This document shows positions 1 through 8,620 of a stretch of 64,000 bases of DNA, piece by piece. A program made the position numbers and the translations under genes. Within the stretch, counting starts at the first letter, position 1, and every line of letters begins with the position of its first letter. The stretch is from positions 22,648 through 86,647 of the forward strand of contig SVNP01000007.1 in the NCBI GenBank assembly GCA_015066805.1. The letters are read 5' to 3'. A model generated the notes under the pieces. That model did not search any database, was not told the DNA's origin, and saw only the letters and a program-made list of their open reading frames with translations. This DNA is from Ruminococcus sp. GTDB lineage: Bacteria; Bacillota; Clostridia; Oscillospirales; Ruminococcaceae.

Positions 1-473
1 GGCAGAAGCTGGGTCAGAGCCTGCTCCGCAATGCGCTGTGCCTTTTGGATGCAGGCGATTTCTTCCGCAGATTTCCGCATCCGCAGCATAGCAAGATGTT
101 CCCCCAGCGGCAGCCAGTCGATCATGGGCATATCATCCTCCAGATGACAGCATTGCCGATAGGTCAGTACATCATCCTCAAACAGCACACGCTCTGCGTG
201 ATGTTGTTCAAACAACTGCTTCAGGTACTCCTTTTCGCTCATCTGTGCAGGCCTTGCGGAAACCGTAAAGCCCTTGGGCACCAGCAGCTTTTCCGCCCGT
301 TCGATGTATCGTCCGTCGGTGATGAACTGTGCGGCTCCATCGGCAAAGACCAGGCATTTGCCCTCAAACGCGGTTTCGCCCGCAGCATAAGTGAGATGCA
401 CCTCGCCGGTCAGCATAACGCAATGAGCATCGGCAGCACGAACCATAGCAGCAATTTCAGCAATGCGATGCAT
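1..473 (-). CDS. Xaa-Pro aminopeptidase (M24 family), N-terminal part, cut by window edge
   Basis: Reading the minus strand from the ATG at 471-473 gives 157 residues that run off the left edge. They match the creatinase-type N-terminal domain of M24 aminopeptidases, which remove N-terminal residues ahead of proline in the cytoplasm: an early 'LTGEVHLTY', a 'FITDGRYIERAE' segment, and the linker 'MRMRKSAEEIACIQKAQ' that precedes the metal-binding pita-bread domain in this family. The metal ligands lie outside the window. An AGGAGGG ribosome site sits 5-7 bases before the start. It is the last visible gene of the ymfF-ymfH-lgt-folD series, 71 bp downstream of folD. Confidence 0.8.
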   Translation of the reverse strand, partial: MHRIAEIAAMVRAADAHCVMLTGEVHLTYAAGETAFEGKCLVFADGAAQFITDGRYIERAEKLLVPKGFTVSARPAQMSEKEYLKQLFEQHHAERVLFEDDVLTYRQCCHLEDDMPMIDWLPLGEHLAMLRMRKSAEEIACIQKAQRIAEQALTQLL

Positions 474-544
474 GGTATCCCTCCTTATCCGTTCAAAAGA
501 GAATACGCCGCGCAGCCGTTGCCACGCAGCGCATTTTGTAGGAT

Positions 545-1393
545 TTACTTTAGCTGCTCCTTGGCGGCAGTCAGAGTATTCCGCATAAGAATGGCACGGG
601 TCATGGGGCCTACACCACCGGGTACAGGCGTAATGGCAGATGCCACCTTCTCCACCTCATCATATGCCACATCGCCGCAAAGCTTGCCTTGGGCGTTGCG
701 GTTCATGCCTACATCAATCACAACTGCACCGGGCTTTACCATATCGGCAGTGACAAAATCCGCCTTGCCCACGGCTGCCACCAGAATATCTGCCTGTCTG
801 GTCTGCTCTGCCAGATCGGCAGTACGGGAATGGCAGATGGTCACGGTACCGTTGCGGTGCAGCAGCAGCATACCCATGGGCTTGCCCACAATATTGCTTC
901 TGCCGATGACCACACAATGCTTGCCGTTGATATCACAGCCGATGCTGTCCAGCATCTCAATAACACCTGCGGGGGTGCAGGGCAGGAAGGAATAGTCGCC
1001 GATCATAATGCGGCCTACGTTTTCGGGGTGGAAGGCATCCACATCCTTGGCGGAAGAAATGGCGTGCAGAATGGTCTGCTCGCAGATATGCTTGGGCAGG
1101 GGGAGCTGCACCAGAATACCATTGACACCGGCATCCGCATTGAGCTTTGCGATCAGTTCCAGCAGCTCTGCTTCGGTGGTTTCTGCCGGCAGGGCGTACT
1201 CGTAGGAAGCAAAGCCTACCTCCTCACAGTCCTTCTTCTTGTTGTTGACATACACACGGGAGGCAGGATTATCACCTACCAGCACCACAGCCAGTCCGGG
1301 GTTATGTCCCATCTCCTTCAGCTTTGCCACCTCTGCGGCGACTTCAGCTTTCACCTTTGCGGCAATTTCTTTTCCGTTGATAATAGCAGCCAT
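545..1393 (-). CDS. folD: Bifunctional methylenetetrahydrofolate dehydrogenase / methenyltetrahydrofolate cyclohydrolase
   Basis: FolD interconverts 5,10-methylene-, 5,10-methenyl- and 10-formyl-tetrahydrofolate in the cytoplasm, feeding purine, formyl-Met and thymidylate synthesis. The 282-residue length is normal for the family. The catalytic Y-x-x-x-K is visible as Tyr48 and Lys52 (YVNNK), followed by the 'GILVQLPLP' and 'DVDAFHP' substrate-site motifs, the 'GRSNIVGKP' NADP-binding segment and the C-terminal 'PGGVGPMT' signature near residue 260. The gene starts 5 bp after the lgt stop codon, so it is almost certainly in the same transcript. Confidence 0.97.
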   Translation of the reverse strand: MAAIINGKEIAAKVKAEVAAEVAKLKEMGHNPGLAVVLVGDNPASRVYVNNKKKDCEEVGFASYEYALPAETTEAELLELIAKLNADAGVNGILVQLPLPKHICEQTILHAISSAKDVDAFHPENVGRIMIGDYSFLPCTPAGVIEMLDSIGCDINGKHCVVIGRSNIVGKPMGMLLLHRNGTVTICHSRTADLAEQTRQADILVAAVGKADFVTADMVKPGAVVIDVGMNRNAQGKLCGDVAYDEVEKVASAITPVPGGVGPMTRAILMRNTLTAAKEQLK

Positions 1394-1398
1394 GATTT

Positions 1399-2502
1399 TT
1401 ACTCCTTGTCAGTCTGATTTTCGGTTTCCTCGGCATCCGTTCCGGAGTCCGTTGTTTCTTCCGTGGGTTCGGTCAGCTCTGCCGCATCGGCAGCAGCCAG
1501 CAGGGTATGGGTGATCTCCTCATCTGCCTTATGCTTTGCGGATTTCTTCTCCTCCCGCTGTTTGCGGTATTCTTCCTCACGGGCATCGGCCTCCGCCAGC
1601 AGCTTCTGAGATTCCACGGTATTCACATACAGCACATAGTCGCCATGCATTCTCTGCACACGGCTGTACATCACAAAGAACAGGATCAGACCGGCAGCGG
1701 CGGTGAGCACAGCCACCACCTGGGAAACCCGCAAGGTGCCTACATACAGGCTGTCGGTACGCAGACCCTCGATGAAGAATCTGCCCAGACCGTACCAGAC
1801 CATGTACAGCAAAAAGATCTGTCCGTCAAATTTGCGCCATTTCTTGGAGATCAGGTGCAGCAGGGCAAAGCCCAGCAGGCACCAGAAGGATTCATACAAA
1901 AAGCAGGGGTGTACCGGCTGATCTGCCACTACACCGGGCAGCTCTGCGGCATGATTGGTGATCCATGCCTGGATTTTGCCGCTGGACATACCAAAGATAC
2001 CGTCAGTATTGCAGCCAAAGGCTTCGTGGTTGGTGAAGTTGCCCCATCTGCCAATGCCCTGACCGATGAGAAAGCCCAGGGCAGCCAGATCCAGAATGGG
2101 CAGCAGCCGCACCTTACGCAGCTTGCAGATGATGACACCCACCAGTAGCGCACCGATCAGGCCGCCGTAAATGGCAAGACCGCCGCTGCGGATATCCAGA
2201 ATGGCCTTCCAGTCACCTGCGTAGTGATCCCAGCGGCAGGCAACATAGTAGGCTCTTGCGCCCACCACGCCGCCGATGATGCCGCCGATGACACCATCAA
2301 TGGCACGATCGGGGTCAATGCCAAAGCTGCGCATTCTGGAGAAGCCGTACCACATGGCAAGCAGCAGGCCTACGGTGATCAGGATGCCGTACCACTTGAC
2401 TTCCATGCCGAACAGGGTAAAGGCTACGCTGTCCACAGTAAAATCCAGACCGAGCTTCGGGAATACGATCTGATAAGTTTCCAAAGAACCAAGCTGAGTC
2501 AT
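1399..2502 (-). CDS. lgt: Prolipoprotein diacylglyceryl transferase with an acidic C-terminal extension
   Basis: Lgt transfers diacylglyceryl from phosphatidylglycerol to the lipobox cysteine of prelipoproteins at the membrane. The core (about residues 25-285) is multi-spanning and carries the Lgt signature as '[13 protein letters not shown]' plus '[10 protein letters not shown]' and '[13 protein letters not shown]'. At 367 residues it is longer than a typical 260-300-residue Lgt. The excess is a hydrophilic tail of about 75 residues rich in Glu, Lys and Thr, predicted to be cytosolic and disordered. It lies 13 bp after ymfH. Several lipoproteins in this window would be its substrates. Confidence 0.96.
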   Translation of the reverse strand: MTQLGSLETYQIVFPKLGLDFTVDSVAFTLFGMEVKWYGILITVGLLLAMWYGFSRMRSFGIDPDRAIDGVIGGIIGGVVGARAYYVACRWDHYAGDWKAILDIRSGGLAIYGGLIGALLVGVIICKLRKVRLLPILDLAALGFLIGQGIGRWGNFTNHEAFGCNTDGIFGMSSGKIQAWITNHAAELPGVVADQPVHPCFLYESFWCLLGFALLHLISKKWRKFDGQIFLLYMVWYGLGRFFIEGLRTDSLYVGTLRVSQVVAVLTAAAGLILFFVMYSRVQRMHGDYVLYVNTVESQKLLAEADAREEEYRKQREEKKSAKHKADEEITHTLLAAADAAELTEPTEETTDSGTDAEETENQTDKE

Positions 2503-2515
2503 ATGCGCCTTCCTT

Positions 2516-3823
2516 TCACGATTCGGTTGTATGAGGTGCGATCACCGAAAGACACACACGATCGGCACGGAACCGCTGACGCAGACATTCCATGGCATCC
2601 TCGGGTGTGAGAGAAGAAAGCACCTGTGCTCTGGCAAAGGGAGAAATGCGGTGGGTCATAAAGGAATCCACCAGCGTGGAAACAGCACCCTCGGGTGCGC
2701 TGTTGGCGGTAATGGCTTCACCGTAAGCAGCACGCTTCAGGGTATTGAACAGGTTGATATCCAGACCCTCTGCCTTGACCCGCTCGATCTCCTCCAGCAG
2801 GGCATCCAGCACAGCCTGAGGATCATCGGACTCACCCCCTGCCAGCATACAGAAGAATCCGTCGCCGCTGAGGTAATCGGTATTAAAGGCATCGTTAATG
2901 AGCTGCTCCGACATCAGCTTCTGATACAGAGGCGATGCCGAGCCTGCAATGACCGTAAAGGTCAGCATGGCAGTCAGGGCGGCACGCAGCTCCTCCAGAC
3001 CCTCCTCGGGGCTGCTCTTAAAGCCGATCATAAACATGGTTTTGCCCACTGCCATTTTGGTGCAGGCATAGGACTTCACCACTGTTTCCGGCTCCGGCAG
3101 GAATACCGCTTCCAGCTTTTGCTTGGGGGCGGTGACCAGCATTTTATCGGCTACTGCAAGCACCTGCTCCACAGTGATGTTGCCGGCACAGCACAGCACC
3201 ATATTATGCAGATTGTAGAAGGTGCGGTAGCAGGCATACAACAGCTCCGGCGTGATCTGTGCAATGCTTTCTACGCTGCCTGCCACATCAAGCTGCACCG
3301 GATGATTGTGATACAGCCCCCGCAGCAGTTGGAAAAACAAGCGGTCGCCGGGGTCATCCAGATACATTTTGATCTCCTGTGCGATGATGCCCTGTTCCTT
3401 TTCCACAGTCGCTTCGGTGAAATAGGGCTTCTGGACAAAATCCAGCAGGATCTCCAGAGAACGGTCAAAATTCCGGGAGCAGGAGAACAGATACACAGTA
3501 CGGTCAAAGGAGGTATAGGCGTTGGCGCAGGCACCCTCCCGATTAAACAGTGCAAAGGTGTCGCAGTCCTCGTTTTCAAACAGCTTATGCTCCAGAAAGT
3601 GTGCAATGCCCTCGGGAACCTCGGTGTAAGCGGGGTCGCCCTCCAAACGGAAGCGGGTGTGAATGGAGCCGTATTTGGTTCCGAACATGGCATGGGCTGT
3701 ACTGAAGCCGGGCTGCTCCATGACTCGGATCTCCAGACCGCTGGGGTGTTGGATGCAGGTACACACATCTCCGGTACGCTCATCCCGCAAAACGGTGTGT
3801 TCATATTGACATACATAAGCCAT
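2516..3823 (-). CDS. ymfH: M16-family zinc peptidase, YmfH type (active-site subunit)
   Basis: This 435-residue protein has the inverted zinc motif H-x-x-E-H as His75, Glu78 and His79 (HFLEH), with the downstream acidic ligand region 'QEIKMYLDDP' about 75 residues later, as in pitrilysin/M16 peptidases. It starts 2 bp after ymfF ends. The pair resembles Bacillus YmfF/YmfH, which have been linked by association to EF-P modification, and processing-peptidase pairs in which one subunit carries the zinc and the other does not. The physiological substrate is not apparent from sequence. Confidence 0.88.
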   Translation of the reverse strand: MAYVCQYEHTVLRDERTGDVCTCIQHPSGLEIRVMEQPGFSTAHAMFGTKYGSIHTRFRLEGDPAYTEVPEGIAHFLEHKLFENEDCDTFALFNREGACANAYTSFDRTVYLFSCSRNFDRSLEILLDFVQKPYFTEATVEKEQGIIAQEIKMYLDDPGDRLFFQLLRGLYHNHPVQLDVAGSVESIAQITPELLYACYRTFYNLHNMVLCCAGNITVEQVLAVADKMLVTAPKQKLEAVFLPEPETVVKSYACTKMAVGKTMFMIGFKSSPEEGLEELRAALTAMLTFTVIAGSASPLYQKLMSEQLINDAFNTDYLSGDGFFCMLAGGESDDPQAVLDALLEEIERVKAEGLDINLFNTLKRAAYGEAITANSAPEGAVSTLVDSFMTHRISPFARAQVLSSLTPEDAMECLRQRFRADRVCLSVIAPHTTES

Positions 3824-3825
3824 GT

Positions 3826-5109
3826 TCAGCCCTCCTCTCCGTCATCGGCATCGGATTTGGTAGCCAGCAAGGTATAAACGGTATCAAGCTGTAATTTTTT
3901 TGCGGCGGCAATGACCTGTTCACGGGTCACGGCACGCAGATCGGCAGCGGATTCTTCCATGGTACGGGGGGCATCGGTCTGCTTCTGGGTAAACACCCAA
4001 GCAGCCAGCCCGCTTTGAGAATCGGATGCGGAAGCCAGCGAATGCTCATAGTACATGGCGCATTCGTTCATCTGCTCATCGGTAAAGCCGCCGCTGCACA
4101 GGGTCTCGATCTGCTCGGTGATGGCGGCCTTGGTTTCCTCCAGATTTTCGGTACGCACACCGCAATCCACAGTCAGTGCGTGCTTGCTGCGGAGATAGCG
4201 GGAAGCACAATAATAGCAAAGGCTGCGTTTTTCTCTGACATTGACAAACAGCAGAGAGCCGGTGGTACCGCCCAGCAGCAGATTCACCATCCGCATAGCA
4301 TCGTGGTCGGCATCCTGTGTTTTCATGACCATGACCAGCTTGCACTGTGTTACGGGCATGGGTTCTTCCACCTGTTTTACCTCCGGTTTTACCGGACTGA
4401 GGCTTTCAAACACCACAGGCTGAGGCTCACGGGGGAGCGTGTGCAAGGCCTCACGCAGGGCAGGCAGCAGATTGGGCTTTTCCTCGGGCAATACGGCAAC
4501 GATCTCCAACGGTGCGGTATGCAGCATCCGCTGCCATGCGGCATAGGCGGATTCTGCGGTCACAGCCTCTGCGGATTCTCTGGTGCCATAAGGCGGACAA
4601 GCGGCAGGCTCGCCTGCAAAGGCTGCTTCTGCGGCACGGTGCATGGCATAGCTGCGCTTCTGGTTGATCTCGCAATCAATGGTATCCAGCAGATTTTGCT
4701 TGCAGAAGCGGAAGGCTGCTGCATCAAAAGCGTTGTTTTCCGCATTGGGACGCAGCAGACAGCCCAGCATCAGCTTCAGCATGGCATCGGTAACAGATGC
4801 ACCATCCAGCGCAAATCTGTCGTCGATCCAATGGGCAGATACGGTCAGCTCCTGCACATCACCCACACAGCCGCGGCTGCTGTGCAAAGAAGCACCATAC
4901 AAGGACTGCTTCTGCAGGGTAAGAGATGCAAGGGTGGGGTAATCGGCGGAGCAATTGGTCAACAGGTCAATCATCAGCGCATTTTCCGCACAGGTTGCGG
5001 CATCGCGCTTGACATAAAACCGAAAATACAAAGAGCAGGTCTTGAACTTAGGGTCATACAGCTCTGTATAAGAGATGCCCTGACCCAGAAAAACAGGCTG
5101 CTGCGCCAT
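3826..5109 (-). CDS. ymfF: M16-family peptidase-like protein, YmfF type (non-catalytic partner)
   Basis: The protein (427 residues from the chosen start) has the M16 fold but no H-x-x-E-H motif, the usual state of the YmfF partner. A conserved 'NVREKRSLCYYCASR' segment matches the R/Y substrate-binding region of the M16 C-terminal half. The start at 5107-5109 is preferred over an upstream ATG at 5157, because AAGGAGGAAA lies 4-8 bases before it and the upstream stretch is not family-like. First gene of the ymfF-ymfH-lgt-folD-aminopeptidase series. Confidence 0.85.
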   Translation of the reverse strand: MAQQPVFLGQGISYTELYDPKFKTCSLYFRFYVKRDAATCAENALMIDLLTNCSADYPTLASLTLQKQSLYGASLHSSRGCVGDVQELTVSAHWIDDRFALDGASVTDAMLKLMLGCLLRPNAENNAFDAAAFRFCKQNLLDTIDCEINQKRSYAMHRAAEAAFAGEPAACPPYGTRESAEAVTAESAYAAWQRMLHTAPLEIVAVLPEEKPNLLPALREALHTLPREPQPVVFESLSPVKPEVKQVEEPMPVTQCKLVMVMKTQDADHDAMRMVNLLLGGTTGSLLFVNVREKRSLCYYCASRYLRSKHALTVDCGVRTENLEETKAAITEQIETLCSGGFTDEQMNECAMYYEHSLASASDSQSGLAAWVFTQKQTDAPRTMEESAADLRAVTREQVIAAAKKLQLDTVYTLLATKSDADDGEEG

Positions 5110-5165
5110 CGGGTATTTCCTCCTTTTCACGGTTACGGTGGCACCCCAAGGGTGCATACAAGGAT

Positions 5166-5176
5166 ATTATACCACA
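5166..5176 (-). promoter_or_regulatory. Extended -10 promoter of the ymfF operon
   Basis: On the minus strand TGTGGTATAAT gives a perfect -10 with a TG dinucleotide, about 57 bases before the ymfF start. No good -35 hexamer lies 16-18 bp upstream, so this is a sequence-only proposal. Confidence 0.45.
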
Positions 5177-5245
5177 ACCACGAGAAAAAAGCGATACCTT
5201 TACAGGATTTTTTTCAAATTTTACCGTGATTTTCATTTTTGGGGC

Positions 5246-5289
5246 ATGAAAAACACAAACCGCACCCCTGTCATGCAACAAGGGTGCGG
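5246..5289 (-). terminator. Intrinsic terminator after the Thr-rich surface protein gene
   Basis: An 8-bp perfect stem (CCGCACCC / GGGTGCGG, 5260-5267 with 5282-5289) follows the stop codon at 5307 by 17 bases. On the minus strand it is followed by a T-rich run (GTTTGTGTTTTTC). Confidence 0.75.
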
Positions 5290-5306
5290 CGGAAAAAGCC
5301 TTTCAA

Positions 5307-6938
5307 TTACCGCTGCTTGCGGCGGAACGCAAAGGCCGCTGCCAGTGCAAGCAGACCGGCAGCCGCAATTCCGACAGGAGCTGTATCACCGGTCTGCACG
5401 CTGAGTGCCGTGGTGACCGTGGTGCTTTCATCGGTTGCGATCTGCATGGATGCGGGAGTCGTGGTTGTAGTGGCTTCTGTGGTGGATTCTGCGGCAGTTG
5501 TTGTCGTAGTTGTGGTGGATTCTGTGGTGGTCGTGGTAGTTGCTGTTGTTGTGGATTCGGTGGTGGTAGTTGTGGTAGTAGTTGTGGTTGTGGAGGTTGT
5601 AGTGGTGGTCGTGGTCGTAGTAGTTGTAGTCGTAGTAGTTGTGGTCGTGGTTGTGGTGGTTGTAGTCGTCGTGGTGGTTGTTGTAGTCGTCGTGGTGGTG
5701 GTTGTGGTTGTAGTTGTGGAGGTAGTAGTAGGCTCGGTAGTAGTAGTGGTGGTTGTTGTGGTGGTAGTGATAGGCTCGGTAGTAGTGGTGGTTGTTGTGG
5801 TGGTGGTAATAGGCTCGGTAGTAGTGGTGGTCGTTGTGGTAGTGGTAATAGGCTCGGTAGTAGTAGTGGTGGTTGTTGTGGTGGTGGTAGTAGTTGTTGT
5901 GGTGGTTGTGGTGGTAGTGGTTTCTTCTTCCTCTTCTGCGGAAAGCAGATCATCGGGGGCGTCAAAATGGGCATAGCCGAACTCAATGCCGCCGACATAG
6001 GATTTTGCAATGGTCTGACCGGAAACATGGGCACCGGCTACCATATCATCGCTGCCGTCTGCATTGGGTGCCAACACGGAGCCAAAGAATGTTCCGTAGC
6101 CTGCATAAGTGAAGGTTTCGGCATCGGGCAGATTATACAGGATCCGTTCGGAGCCGGGGCCGTCATTGCCTGCGATCCGCACATCATTGAATGCCACGCC
6201 TGCGCTCATGGTAGCCATAACGGGGGCATCCCCTGTAATATTGATCAGGGCATAGCTGCCCTCGGGAATGATAAAATTGAAATAAGTGGCGTAGGGATTG
6301 TACAGAGCAGCCCATTCCTCTGCGGTAAAGCTCCATACATACAGATCGGCATCGCCTTCACCCACAAAGCGTACCTCGCCTGCCCAGGAGCCTGTTTCCG
6401 TATAGCCGTTCACAGGCATCTGTGCCAGCTTTGCAGAGGTCGTGCGCAGTGCGGCAAATTCTGCGGCAAAATCAATCAGATCGGCACGATACAGCACAGG
6501 GGTGCTGTCAAGCTGTACATTTTCATCGGGCATATCCTTGCCGATGACCACTGCCGCTTCATTCCGGAACGTGAAATTGGAGATGGGGCCTTCCCCCACA
6601 ATGACCATAGCCACTTCCGATGCATAATCGGCAAACTCCATACCCACATGATAGAAGGGGGTCATGGTGCTGATGTTGGCAGCACCGCCTGCGGCCAGTC
6701 TGCCTTCGCAGTCAGAGCCGTTTGCACCGAAATCCTCCTCCACAAACACGGAAAACAACGATGCGGTACCCAGCAGCAGATCCTCTGCGCCCTGTGCGTT
6801 CAGCAATTGTGCAGCACGGTCTGCATCCGGTACTGTGCCAATGCTGTAATCCTCTGCAAAGCCAACGGTCACGCCCACACTTAAGGCCAGTGCCGCTGCG
6901 GCCGCAGATGCCAGACCTTGCAAGCCTTGTTTCTTCAT
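5307..6938 (-). CDS. Secreted choice-of-anchor A protein with giant Thr tract and C-terminal sorting-like signal
   Basis: A 543-residue exported protein. Residues 1-28 form a signal peptide ending near 'VGFAED'. Residues 50-330 fit the choice-of-anchor A domain, with the hallmark 'FSVFVEEDFGANGSDCEGR' then 'LAAGGAA'. Residues 340-505 are almost pure threonine, including three repeats of Glu-Pro-Ile plus 10-11 Thr. The C terminus is 'VQTGD', a hydrophobic helix and 'FRRKQR', the layout of a sortase or membrane anchor, though the motif departs from LPXTG. The Thr tract probably spans the wall and may be O-glycosylated (inference). It is monocistronic between a promoter at 7040-7068 and a terminator at 5246-5289. 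Ligand unknown. Confidence 0.85.
   Translation of the reverse strand: MKKQGLQGLASAAAAALALSVGVTVGFAEDYSIGTVPDADRAAQLLNAQGAEDLLLGTASLFSVFVEEDFGANGSDCEGRLAAGGAANISTMTPFYHVGMEFADYASEVAMVIVGEGPISNFTFRNEAAVVIGKDMPDENVQLDSTPVLYRADLIDFAAEFAALRTTSAKLAQMPVNGYTETGSWAGEVRFVGEGDADLYVWSFTAEEWAALYNPYATYFNFIIPEGSYALINITGDAPVMATMSAGVAFNDVRIAGNDGPGSERILYNLPDAETFTYAGYGTFFGSVLAPNADGSDDMVAGAHVSGQTIAKSYVGGIEFGYAHFDAPDDLLSAEEEEETTTTTTTTTTTTTTTTTTTTTTEPITTTTTTTTTTEPITTTTTTTTTTEPITTTTTTTTTTTEPTTTSTTTTTTTTTTTTTTTTTTTTTTTTTTTTTTTTTTTTTTTTTSTTTTTTTTTTTESTTTATTTTTTESTTTTTTTAAESTTEATTTTTPASMQIATDESTTVTTALSVQTGDTAPVGIAAAGLLALAAAFAFRRKQR
5461..5922. repeat. Low-complexity Thr-codon tract with 39-bp internal repeats
   Basis: About 460 bp consists almost only of ACN codons on the minus strand (GTN triplets on plus). 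Between roughly 5710 and 5860 there are near-identical 39-42-bp units encoding Glu-Pro-Ile followed by 10-11 Thr. Synonymous ACA/ACC/ACT codons are mixed, which breaks homopolymers but leaves short tandem repeats open to slippage. Confidence 0.9.
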
Positions 6939-7039
6939 ATACTACCTCCTGATTCCTGTGCGGATGCATTCTTTCTCTTTCAATGGGGGGATCCCGCAAA
7001 GCATCATCCGCATATGCCTCTGCGTATAATCCATGCGCT

Positions 7040-7068
7040 ATTATACCATATGATGTGTGCTTTGTCCA
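7040..7068 (-). promoter_or_regulatory. Promoter of the Thr-rich surface protein gene
   Basis: Minus strand: TGGACA, 17-bp spacer, TATAAT preceded by TGG (extended -10). The transcript would have a leader of about 95 nt, with an AGGAGG ribosome site before the ATG at 6938. The rest of the 294-bp gap 6939-7232 holds this promoter, the thyX terminator and no gene I can support. Confidence 0.75.
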
Positions 7069-7187
7069 TGCCTTTTTGCGCCGAATTTATGACCGTTTGT
7101 ATCCGAATTTTCGTGCAAAACAGAGCTTTTTCACAAATTTTGCATAGATTTTGGCAAAACTGCACCCAAGGTCTGCCACCCCTTTGC

Positions 7188-7223
7188 AAAACAAAACGGA
7201 GAAGCCCGTAACGCTTCTCCGTT
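7188..7223 (-). terminator. Intrinsic terminator after thyX
   Basis: An 11-bp stem (AACGGAGAAGC with GCTTCTCCGTT, 7195-7205 and 7213-7223) lies 10 bases after the thyX stop. On the minus strand it is followed by TTTTGTTTT. Confidence 0.85.
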
Positions 7224-7232
7224 ATTTTCCAT

Positions 7233-8600
7233 TTATCGGGAATATTTCCGCTGCATTTCCTGCATTTTACCGCAGCAAAATCTGCCTTCGGGGCAGCAGC
7301 CGCCCGTATAGCAGCTTGGGCCGAACAACCGGAACACCTCACCATGCTCCCGCAGTGCAAACAGCAGCTCCTCTGCCACCGCACGGATCTCCCACTGGGC
7401 ACGGTTGCAGGTACGCAAGGCAAAGAAATGCTTCAGCTCACGACCGTTCATGGCGCAGCTACAATCCAGCAGATGACCTGCCATGGCAAAATACTGCATG
7501 GCCGAAACCGGCAGACCCTTTTCGGCAAGCTCCCGCAGCACACGGGTATTTTCCGCAAAGGCATGATGATACACGGCGGCAGCTTCGGGATTTTCCGCAA
7601 CGGTAGGCGGCAGCACATAGCGGTTTGCAACGATCGCCTGCATGACCTGAGGCACCAGAACGGACTGCACCCGATGCCGCACCAGATGCGTCACCGCAGC
7701 CAGCGAAAGTCCTTCGATACGGAACACCGCACGGATCAGCTCCAGCTCTCTGGGGCGTTCTCCGCTTACAATCTCCTCCAAGGTCATGGGGGGAAGCGCA
7801 CAGGTCATGGCACCGTTCTGCATGGCAGCACAGCGCACGGTTTCATCTGCCTCCGGCGTAACCGAACACAACACGCCCCGTGCAGCGGCAACAGCAGGCT
7901 CTGCCACGGCAGGAATGGTTTCGGGCAGGCGATAGCGCATATCGCCGTTATGTTTTTCATACTGTGACCGCATGGTATCCGGCAGATTCGGGAAAAACGC
8001 CTCAAGCTGCTGCTTGAGAGAGGTACCCAGCGCCACCAGCTCGGGGATCTCTCTGCCTCTGCCCCAGAGCATGGTCGCCATCATATGCATCAGCTCACGG
8101 GCATTCATGGTGCAGTAAAAATTGCTGCGGAAGCAATAGGGCAGCACAAACCGTGCATCCTCCTTGGGGATCCCCATATCCAGCAAACGGGCATAGGTCT
8201 CAAACAATGCCGTCATATGGCTCTTGTAGGGTCCCTCACAGGCCTGCGGCATATCAGGCGTATAAAAGCCGATATCGGAAAAATCCACATAGCGGCGGGA
8301 CTGCACCGTATAGGATGCCAGTCGGAATTCAATGACAAATTCCTCGGTGCATACACTGACATTATCAAAGGCAACGGTAAACACGGCATGCTCCACCACC
8401 GAACGATGACCCGAAGCCACTACCTTTTCGATGAGTGTGCCGTTGTTTTCCTTTTCCTTGGAGCGTTCAAATACGGTAAGGGCAGAGCCCTGTGTAGTGG
8501 AAATGCGTGCGGCGGATGCACAGACCAGCTCTCCCGCATCCGAATGGGAGATGATTTGTACACGGGGTGCATCACTGCCGGAACAAAGGGTTGGATTCAT
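7233..8600 (-). CDS. thyX: ThyX-like flavin-dependent thymidylate synthase with two tandem ThyX-like halves
   Basis: ThyX makes dTMP from dUMP using methylene-THF, NADPH and FAD. At 455 residues this is about twice a usual ThyX. The first half has 'GHRSVVEHAVFTV' followed by 'FRLASYTVQSRRYVDFS', close to the ThyX RHRxxSxNExSxRY motif. The second half repeats the plan with 'VRHRVQSVLVPQVMQAIVANRYV' and ends with a Cys-rich tail (residues 435-450, four Cys) that could bind metal. Which half keeps FAD and dUMP ligands cannot be settled by eye. An AGGAGGAATC site precedes the ATG. It is the last gene of the LUD-PPTase-SDR-thyX series and is functionally linked to folD nearby. Confidence 0.8.
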   Translation of the reverse strand: MNPTLCSGSDAPRVQIISHSDAGELVCASAARISTTQGSALTVFERSKEKENNGTLIEKVVASGHRSVVEHAVFTVAFDNVSVCTEEFVIEFRLASYTVQSRRYVDFSDIGFYTPDMPQACEGPYKSHMTALFETYARLLDMGIPKEDARFVLPYCFRSNFYCTMNARELMHMMATMLWGRGREIPELVALGTSLKQQLEAFFPNLPDTMRSQYEKHNGDMRYRLPETIPAVAEPAVAAARGVLCSVTPEADETVRCAAMQNGAMTCALPPMTLEEIVSGERPRELELIRAVFRIEGLSLAAVTHLVRHRVQSVLVPQVMQAIVANRYVLPPTVAENPEAAAVYHHAFAENTRVLRELAEKGLPVSAMQYFAMAGHLLDCSCAMNGRELKHFFALRTCNRAQWEIRAVAEELLFALREHGEVFRLFGPSCYTGGCCPEGRFCCGKMQEMQRKYSR

Positions 8601-8620
8601 AGCAGATTCCTCCTGTCAGA

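Noticed and set aside
45..995. Plus-strand open frame of 316 codons
   Set aside because: Antisense to the aminopeptidase and folD, both of which have clear family motifs and ribosome sites.
5239..5976. Plus-strand open frame with a huge Val run
   Set aside because: Pure complement of the Thr-codon tract of the surface protein; no ribosome site or protein-like composition.
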